Shown in pieces: positions 58,612 to 64,000 of a stretch of DNA of 64,000 bases (its first letter is position 1; each line of letters begins with the position of its first letter). The stretch covers positions 62,001-126,000 of the forward strand of contig NZ_JACXBW010000012.1 in NCBI RefSeq assembly GCF_014712225.1, read 5' to 3'. A program made the translations under genes and the position numbers. This DNA comes from Pseudarthrobacter sulfonivorans (GTDB taxonomy: Bacteria > Actinomycetota > Actinomycetes > Actinomycetales > Micrococcaceae). The notes under the pieces were generated by a model that saw only the letters and a list, made by a program, of their open reading frames with translations, searched no databases and had not been told where the DNA came from.

Positions 58612-59793
58612 GTGCCTAACCTCCCCCTGCCCAATTTCCCCAAGCGGACATCCAGCTACGTTGCCCTCCTTGCCGCCGCCGTCCTGCCGCTGACCTTGGC
58701 CGCCTGCACCGACAACAACGCCGCAGCGGCCGCGGGTCCCATCAAGGTCTCCAGTACGGCCGACGCCTGCACGCTGTCCACCCAGACGACCAAGAGCGGC
58801 AACATCACCTTCGCCATCCAGAACGACGGCACCCAGGTCACCGAGTTCTACCTGCTGGCGGAGGACGGCCTGCGCATCGTCGCCGAGGTCGAAAACATCG
58901 GCCCCGGGCTGACCCGCAATCTCGTGGTGACGGCACCCGCCGGCACCTACACAACGGCGTGCAAGCCGGGCATGCAGGGCGACGGAATCCGCGCCGGCTT
59001 CGAGGTCACCGAGTCCGGCGACAAGCCCGCGGTCGACACCAACCTCAAGGCGCTCACGGACCAGGGCACCGCCCAGTACGCGTCCTACGTCAAGGACCAG
59101 ACCGAGCAACTCGTCACCGGCACCAAGGAATTCGCCACGGCCTACGCCGCCGGGGACGCCGCCAAGGCCCGTGACCTCTACGCCGCAACCCGCATGCACT
59201 GGGAGCGGATCGAACCTGTGGCCGAATCCTTTGGCGACCTCGACCCCAAGCTGGACGCCCGCGAAGCCGACCTCGCGCCGGGCGAGGAATGGACCGGCTG
59301 GCACCGGGCCGAGAAGGACCTGTTCCCGCCGGCAGGTTTCCCTGCGCTGACCGCACCCGAGCGCGAGGCACTCGCAGCGCAGCTGGTAGCCGACACCGAG
59401 GACCTGGCCACCCGCACGCGGACCGTTGAACTGACGGCGGACAAGCTGGGCAACGGGGCCAAGGAACTCCTCGACGAGGTGGCCACCGGCAAGGTCACCG
59501 GCGAGGAAGAGATCTGGTCCCACACCGACCTTTGGGACTTCCAGGCGAACGTTGACGGCGCCCGGATCGCGTTCGAGAACCTCCGTCCCGTCCTGGACCA
59601 GAAGAACCCGGAACTCGCAAAGTCCCTGGACACGAAGTTCGCCGCCCTCCAGGCCGAACTGAAGCTACACGCCCGCGGTGAAGGATTTGCCTACTACAAC
59701 GAGCTGAGCCAGGACCAGGTCCAGCAGCTGGCAGCCCTGGTTGACGCCCTCGGTGAACCGCTGTCGCACCTCACCGCGGCTGTTGTGCTGTGA
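58612..59793 (+). CDS. efeO: EfeO iron-uptake lipoprotein (cupredoxin plus M75 domain)
   Basis: 393 residues. Lipobox LTLAAC puts the lipid-anchored cysteine at position 32. A cupredoxin-like domain (about 40-145) precedes an imelysin-like M75 domain with HWERIEPVAESF and the HxxE metal motif WHRAEKDLFP. It binds iron outside the membrane and hands it to EfeU. GTG 58612 follows AAAGGATCC. Followed within four bases by efeB. Confidence 0.95.
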   Translation: MPNLPLPNFPKRTSSYVALLAAAVLPLTLAACTDNNAAAAAGPIKVSSTADACTLSTQTTKSGNITFAIQNDGTQVTEFYLLAEDGLRIVAEVENIGPGLTRNLVVTAPAGTYTTACKPGMQGDGIRAGFEVTESGDKPAVDTNLKALTDQGTAQYASYVKDQTEQLVTGTKEFATAYAAGDAAKARDLYAATRMHWERIEPVAESFGDLDPKLDAREADLAPGEEWTGWHRAEKDLFPPAGFPALTAPEREALAAQLVADTEDLATRTRTVELTADKLGNGAKELLDEVATGKVTGEEEIWSHTDLWDFQANVDGARIAFENLRPVLDQKNPELAKSLDTKFAALQAELKLHARGEGFAYYNELSQDQVQQLAALVDALGEPLSHLTAAVVL

Positions 59794-61190
59794 CCGGCTG
59801 CCCGTTCGGCGGCGGTACGCACGACGCCGGTGCATCGGGTTCCGCTGCCCAGGCACCTTCTGCTGCGCCCGCCACAGCCCCAGCCGCCGCGCCCCCAGGT
59901 CAGGACGCTCCGGCGTCGCGCCTGTCACGGCGGGGATTGCTTTCCCTGGCGGGCGTCGGAGGCGCCAGCGCCCTCGCCGGCCTCGCCGCCGGGCTGCTCA
60001 GCCATGACGCCCTGACCGCCGTTGCCGCCCCGGCACCGGCAGGAACCGGCGATGTTGTGCCGTTTCACGGGGGAACCCAGGCAGGGATCACCACAGCCGC
60101 GCAGGACCGCCTGCACATGGCCGCCTTCGATGTCATCACCGAGGATCGTGCCGCCCTCGTCCAGCTCCTCAAGGACTGGACTGCCGCGGCCGAGGCGATG
60201 ACCCAGGGCCGGGAAACAGGCACCACCGGGGCCGTGAACGGCCCGTACGACGCACCGCCGGAGGATACCGGCGAGGCCCTGGGCCTGAGCGCCGGCAAAC
60301 TCACCGTGACGTTTGGCTTCGGTGCAGGGCTCTTCGAGAAGGACGGCATGGCCCGGTTTGGCCTGGACGGCCGCCGCCCCGAGGCCCTGATCGACCTGCC
60401 CCACTTCCCGGGCGATGACCTGCAGCCCAACCGCAGCGGCGGCGACATCATCGTCCAGGCCTGCGCCGACGATCCGCAGGTGGCTGTCCACGCCATCCGC
60501 AACCTGGCCCGGATCGGATTCGGCAGCGTACGCGTCCGCTGGTCCCAGCTCGGATTCGGCCGCACTTCGTCCACGTCCCGGGAGCAGCAGACCCCACGAA
60601 ACCTTTTCGGCTTCAAGGACGGAACCAACAATCTCAAGGCCGAGGACACCTCGCTGCTTCAGGACCATGTCTGGGCCGGGGCAGGCTCCCGCCCGGAGGA
60701 GGCCTGGATGCAGGGCGGCAGCTACCTGGTGGCGCGCCGGATCCGGATGCACATCGAGATCTGGGACCGCACGTCACTGCGGGAGCAGGAACAGCTGATC
60801 GGGCGGACCAAGTCCGAGGGGGCGCCACTCTCCGGCGGCAAGGAATTCAGCGCGCCGGATTTCGCCATCCAGGGAAGGGACGGCGAACCCCTGATGGGCA
60901 TGGATTCCCATGTCCGGCTCGCCCACCCGGACCAGAACGACGGCGTGCGGATGCTCCGCCGCGGCTACAACTACACCGACGGCTCTGACGGGCTGGGGCA
61001 CCTCGACGCGGGGCTTTTCTTCATCGCGTTCGTCAAAGATCCCCGGACGCACTACGTACCCATGCAGCTTGCCATGGCCAGGCAGGACACGCTGGCGTTG
61101 GAGTACCTCAAGCACACAGGCTCCGCTTTGGCAGCGGTTCCGCCGGGCATCCGGCCGGGCGGGTTCGTTGGCGAAGGCCTCTTCACCTGA
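59790..61190 (+). CDS. efeB: EfeB deferrochelatase/Dyp-type peroxidase
   Basis: 466 residues. A Tat signal with SRRGLLSLAG at about 46-55 and a hydrophobic stretch send it across the membrane folded. The Dyp heme-peroxidase domain contains FKDGTNN (GxxDG, catalytic Asp/Arg region) and the proximal heme His in MDSHVRLAHP. It oxidises ferrous iron or releases iron from heme for EfeO/EfeU. Starts at GTG four bases before the efeO stop. Confidence 0.95.
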   Translation: MTGCPFGGGTHDAGASGSAAQAPSAAPATAPAAAPPGQDAPASRLSRRGLLSLAGVGGASALAGLAAGLLSHDALTAVAAPAPAGTGDVVPFHGGTQAGITTAAQDRLHMAAFDVITEDRAALVQLLKDWTAAAEAMTQGRETGTTGAVNGPYDAPPEDTGEALGLSAGKLTVTFGFGAGLFEKDGMARFGLDGRRPEALIDLPHFPGDDLQPNRSGGDIIVQACADDPQVAVHAIRNLARIGFGSVRVRWSQLGFGRTSSTSREQQTPRNLFGFKDGTNNLKAEDTSLLQDHVWAGAGSRPEEAWMQGGSYLVARRIRMHIEIWDRTSLREQEQLIGRTKSEGAPLSGGKEFSAPDFAIQGRDGEPLMGMDSHVRLAHPDQNDGVRMLRRGYNYTDGSDGLGHLDAGLFFIAFVKDPRTHYVPMQLAMARQDTLALEYLKHTGSALAAVPPGIRPGGFVGEGLFT

Positions 61191-61203
61191 TGGACGGCCC
61201 GGC

Positions 61204-61767
61204 ATGAGCGCCCCGGCTCTGGGTTCTGCGTTGTCCCGGCCGGGGCTGCTGGTTCCGGTCCTGTGCCTGGCAGCAATGGGCGCGTGGGGCATTTCTGTCG
61301 CCGCCGGCAGTACCTTCACCTTTGACCAGGGGATCCACCGGCTGGCATTGTCCGCGCACGTCCTGGCCATGGTGCTGGCTTTCGGTTCGGTCATCGTGGT
61401 GGACTGGGTCGGCTTCCTGTGGCTCATCGGCAAGCGCGGCCTGCATGACACCAGCAGGCTGGAATCCGCCGCGGCCCCGCTCATCTGGATCGGCCTTGCG
61501 GGGCTGCTGCTGACCGGGGCGTTCATCCATCCGGACGTCACCAACCCGGCAACTCAGCTCAAGATGTGCTGCGTCCTGGGACTGATGCTCAACGGAATTT
61601 CGCTGATCCCTGCCATGCGCACGCTCCATGCCCTGCCCGACGGAACCATGTTCAAGGAGGTCGCCGTGAACCTCAGGGCGCGGCTCCTGGTGGCACTGGT
61701 CCTGTCGCAGGGCTTCTGGTGGACGGCAATCATCGTCGGCTTTGCCAACAGCATGAGCCGCCGCTAG
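61204..61767 (+). CDS. Membrane protein downstream of efeB
   Basis: 187 residues with about five membrane helices (about 14-34, 50-72, 87-107, 122-142, 157-177). Conserved-looking histidines lie in helices two to four (SAHVLAMVLAFGSVIVVDW, GAFIHPDVTN), which might bind heme or metal. I do not recognise a named family. ATG 61204 is 13 bases after efeB, so the gene belongs to the efe transcript. Possible electron-supply or accessory role in iron uptake is inference. Confidence 0.75.
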   Translation: MSAPALGSALSRPGLLVPVLCLAAMGAWGISVAAGSTFTFDQGIHRLALSAHVLAMVLAFGSVIVVDWVGFLWLIGKRGLHDTSRLESAAAPLIWIGLAGLLLTGAFIHPDVTNPATQLKMCCVLGLMLNGISLIPAMRTLHALPDGTMFKEVAVNLRARLLVALVLSQGFWWTAIIVGFANSMSRR

Positions 61768-61810
61768 TTCGCTATGGACGAATTACGTCACGCAACAGTG
61801 CCGTAATGCA

Positions 61811-61826
61811 TGTGATCCTGATCACT
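61811..61826. promoter_or_regulatory. CRP/GlxR-type site upstream of the ferric ABC transporter
   Basis: TGTGATCCTGATCACT contains TGTGA-N6-TCAC. It lies 24 bp before the iron box at 61850-61868 and may add carbon-state control; a similar site is at 1303-1316. Confidence 0.5.
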
Positions 61827-61849
61827 TAAGGCCTGCTTCGCTTGGAGTC

Positions 61850-61868
61850 TTAGGTTTGGCTAACCTAC
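61850..61868. promoter_or_regulatory. DtxR/IdeR-type iron box upstream of the ferric ABC transporter
   Basis: TTAGGTTTGGCTAACCTAC matches the 19-bp consensus at 17 positions. It is 81 bp upstream of the substrate-binding protein gene, so iron repression is expected. Confidence 0.85.
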
Positions 61869-61949
61869 AGTTTCTCGAGTGAGCCACCGATCCCCCGGCT
61901 CGCCAAGACCCCCGGGTCCACAGACTTTTTCCCCAGAAAGTAGCCCTCA

Positions 61950-63008
61950 ATGAAGATCCGCAACAGCGCTCTTGCCGGCATCGCACTCGCCGCCACCGCA
62001 GCCCTGGGACTGACCGCCTGCGGCGGCAGCACCACCCCGGCAGCCACCGGTTCCGCGTCCGCTTCTTCCGAAGCCGTCTCCGGCGAGATCACGGTTTACA
62101 ACGCCCAGCACGAAAGCCTCACCAAGGAATGGATCGAAGCTTTCACGGCTGAGACCGGCGTGAAGGTGACCATGCGCCAGGGGTCGGACACCGAACTGTC
62201 CAACCAGATCGTCCAGGAAGCCGCCGCCTCGCCGGCCGACGTGTTCCTCACCGAAAACTCCCCTGCAATGGCGCAGGTTGAAAACGCCGGCCTGTTTGCC
62301 GACGTGGACAAAGCCACCATCGACCAGGTGCCGGCCGAGTTCCGCCCCACCACGGGCAAGTGGACCGGCATCGCTGCCCGCTCCACCGTCCTGGTCTATG
62401 ACAAGGCCAAGCTGACCGAAGACCAGCTGCCCAAGTCCATGGTGGACCTGGCCAACCCTGAATGGAAGGGCAAGTGGGCTGCCTCGCCGTCCGGCGCCGA
62501 CTTCCAGGCCATCGTCGCCTCGCTCCTCGAACTCAAGGGCGAAGCCGCCACCGAGGAATGGCTCAAGGGCATGAAGGAAAACTTCAAGGCGTACAAGGGC
62601 AACAGCACCGCCATGAAGGCAGTCAACGCCGGCGAAGTTGATGCCGCGCTGATCTACCACTACTACTACTACGGCGACCAGGCCAAGACCGGCGAGAACT
62701 CCAACAAGGTCACGCCGTACTACTTCAAGAACCAGGACCCGGGCGCATTTGTGTCCGTCTCCGGTGGCGGTGTCCTGAAGACCTCGAAGAACGCTGCCGC
62801 GGCGCAGGCCTTCCTGAAGTTCATCACCGGCAAGAAGGGCCAGGAAGTCCTCAAGAACGGCACCTCGTTCGAATACGCCATCGCCTCCGGTGTTGCAGCC
62901 AACGACAAGCTGGTTCCGATCAAGGACCTGCAGGCCCCCACCGTGGACCCGGCCAAGCTCAACTCCGCGAAGGTCACCGAGCTGATGACCAAGGCAGGAC
63001 TCCTGTAA
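61950..63008 (+). CDS. Ferric iron ABC transporter substrate-binding lipoprotein (FbpA-type)
   Basis: 352 residues. The lipobox LGLTAC has lipid-anchored Cys24. The mature protein is a type II periplasmic-binding fold: VTMRQGSDTELSNQIVQEAA, VFLTENSPAM and, near the iron site, YHYYYYGDQAKTGENS with adjacent tyrosines that coordinate ferric iron in this family. It delivers iron to the permease encoded next. An iron box lies upstream. Confidence 0.93.
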   Translation: MKIRNSALAGIALAATAALGLTACGGSTTPAATGSASASSEAVSGEITVYNAQHESLTKEWIEAFTAETGVKVTMRQGSDTELSNQIVQEAAASPADVFLTENSPAMAQVENAGLFADVDKATIDQVPAEFRPTTGKWTGIAARSTVLVYDKAKLTEDQLPKSMVDLANPEWKGKWAASPSGADFQAIVASLLELKGEAATEEWLKGMKENFKAYKGNSTAMKAVNAGEVDAALIYHYYYYGDQAKTGENSNKVTPYYFKNQDPGAFVSVSGGGVLKTSKNAAAAQAFLKFITGKKGQEVLKNGTSFEYAIASGVAANDKLVPIKDLQAPTVDPAKLNSAKVTELMTKAGLL

Positions 63009-63012
63009 TTCT

Positions 63013-64000
63013 GTGACCTCTGATCTATCGGCTCCCCCTTACGCGGGGAGCACGACGACGGCGGGCCGGGGCAAACGCCCCCGCCCGCCTTTCGGCGTTT
63101 CCACGGTGTCCATCCTGGCGGTCATAATCGCTCTGTTCTCCCTGATCCCGCTCGGGTACGTCGTCTACATGACGGCCGCAACCGGGTGGGACACCGCCGT
63201 CGAACTCATCTTCCGGCCGCGGGTAGGCGAGCTGCTGCTCAACACGGTCCTGCTGATGCTGATCACTGTCCCGCTCTGCATCTTCCTCGGCGTTGGCGGT
63301 GCCTGGTTGGTGGAACGGACGCGGCTGAGTGGCCACAGGATCTGGGCGGTTCTGCTGGCAGCGCCGCTGGCCATCCCTGCCTTTGTGAACAGCTATGCCT
63401 GGGTGTCAGCCGTTCCGTCCCTGGAGGGTCTGGGCTCGGGCGTCCTGATTGCCACGCTCTCCTATTTCCCGCTGGTGTACATCCCCGCGGCTGCCACGCT
63501 CAGCCGCCTGGATCCTGCCATCGAACAGTCCGCGGCGGCACTGGGCCTGGGCAACTGGCGGGTCTTCTTCCGGGTGGTGCTTCCCCAGCTGCGCATCGCC
63601 ATGACCGGCGGCGCACTGCTGGTGGCCCTGCATCTGCTGGCCGAATACGGCGCATTCGCGATGATCCGCTTCGACACCTTCACCACGGCGATCATGATCC
63701 AGTTCCAGTCCACCTTCAACGGTACGGCGGGCAACATGCTGGCCAGCGTACTGGTGTTCTTCTGCCTGATCCTGCTGGTGGTGGAGGTCCGCGGCCGCGG
63801 CAGCGCGCGCTATGCGCGGATTGGATCGGGCGCACAGGCAAAGGCCCTGCGCCTGCCCCTGCACGTGTATCAGGTGCCGGCCCAGCTCGCCCTGCTTGCC
63901 CTGACGGCGCTGGCTTTCGGGCTGCCGCTGTTCCTGGTCCTGCGGTGGGTGGCCGCGGGCGGTCCGGCGATTTGGGCGGCGCACGAGTTCCTCCCCGCGC
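63013..64000 (+). CDS. Ferric iron ABC transporter permease (FbpB-type), cut off by window edge
   Basis: The frame starting at GTG 63013 is open to the end of the window (329 codons present). It begins VTSDLSAPPYAGSTTTAGRG, then has a first membrane helix (VSILAVIIALFSLIPLGYVV), more helices, and an EAA-type loop EQSAAALGLGNWRVFFRVVLPQL for docking the ATPase. After the first permease half, further helices indicate the two-domain FbpB form. It lies four bases after the binding-protein gene; an ATPase gene is expected beyond the edge. Confidence 0.9.
   Translation, partial: MTSDLSAPPYAGSTTTAGRGKRPRPPFGVSTVSILAVIIALFSLIPLGYVVYMTAATGWDTAVELIFRPRVGELLLNTVLLMLITVPLCIFLGVGGAWLVERTRLSGHRIWAVLLAAPLAIPAFVNSYAWVSAVPSLEGLGSGVLIATLSYFPLVYIPAAATLSRLDPAIEQSAAALGLGNWRVFFRVVLPQLRIAMTGGALLVALHLLAEYGAFAMIRFDTFTTAIMIQFQSTFNGTAGNMLASVLVFFCLILLVVEVRGRGSARYARIGSGAQAKALRLPLHVYQVPAQLALLALTALAFGLPLFLVLRWVAAGGPAIWAAHEFLPA

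Overview
The window is GC-rich chromosomal DNA from an actinobacterium, most probably of the Micrococcaceae (Arthrobacter/Pseudarthrobacter type). Signs of this are GTP-dependent PEP carboxykinase beside a complete PEP carboxylase, DUF222/HNH proteins, DtxR/IdeR-type iron boxes, an EfeUOB iron system, frequent GTG and TTG starts, several apparently leaderless mRNAs and very strong G/C third-position codon bias. There are no phage genes, insertion sequences, rRNA genes or CRISPR arrays.

Layout. 1-1.2 kb: 3'-truncated pckG. 1.4 kb: tRNA-Arg(ACG). 1.7-6.7 kb: a disulfide-reductase-like flavoprotein, then a pseudo-ABC/YhgE-Pip/TetR operon behind a promoter that carries a perfect 20-bp palindrome. 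6.7-9.9 kb: a small membrane protein, an EamA exporter, a SixA-type phosphatase and a receiver-less winged-helix regulator. 10.5-13.8 kb: a two-component system, then a c-di-AMP (ydaO) riboswitch in front of a secreted transglycosylase. 13.8-16.3 kb: VOC protein, upp, PAP2 phosphatase, tadA (the enzyme expected to modify the tRNA-Arg(ACG) of this window). 16.3-20.1 kb: a translationally coupled minus-strand operon of unknown pathway (MDR dehydrogenase, divergent PTPS-like protein, GT4 glycosyltransferase, AlkZ-like protein). 20.2-27.7 kb: DUF222/HNH protein, tRNA-Ser(CGA), DJ-1/PfpI protein, a decayed M23 peptidase, a 45-codon small gene ahead of a cation/proton antiporter, nitronate monooxygenase and unknown proteins. 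27.8-31.5 kb: an envelope/copper-type group (membrane protein, YcnI, DUF4232 lipoprotein) and a FAD-Rieske oxidoreductase. 31.6-37.6 kb: lhr helicase and an Fpg/Nei glycosylase. 37.6-43 kb: YczE/MocR divergent pair, SRPBCC/ArsR pair, RluA-family enzyme and macrodomain protein.

43-47.5 kb holds the most unusual locus. Two paralogous 63-66-residue peptides with a leader-like LLPxRETL motif are followed by an intercistronic hairpin and a gene that fuses a PqqD-like domain, an M50 membrane metalloprotease and a MinD/ParA-type ATPase. A SARP activator and a small protein are divergent, and four heptamers at exact 11-bp spacing (the SARP operator layout) lie between. This looks like an undescribed peptide maturation/export system.

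47.6-57.6 kb: VTT-domain protein, ppc with a peculiar tandemly repeated 3' end, NADP-dinucleotide oxidoreductase, DUF1684 protein, an acyl-CoA dehydrogenase/SDR operon, GH76 and a FetB-type permease. 57.7-64 kb: iron uptake, efeU-efeO-efeB plus a membrane protein and then an Fbp-type ferric ABC transporter that runs off the window; each transcription unit has its own DtxR/IdeR-type box.

All functional calls come from reading the translated sequence and recalled family knowledge; no database search was run.
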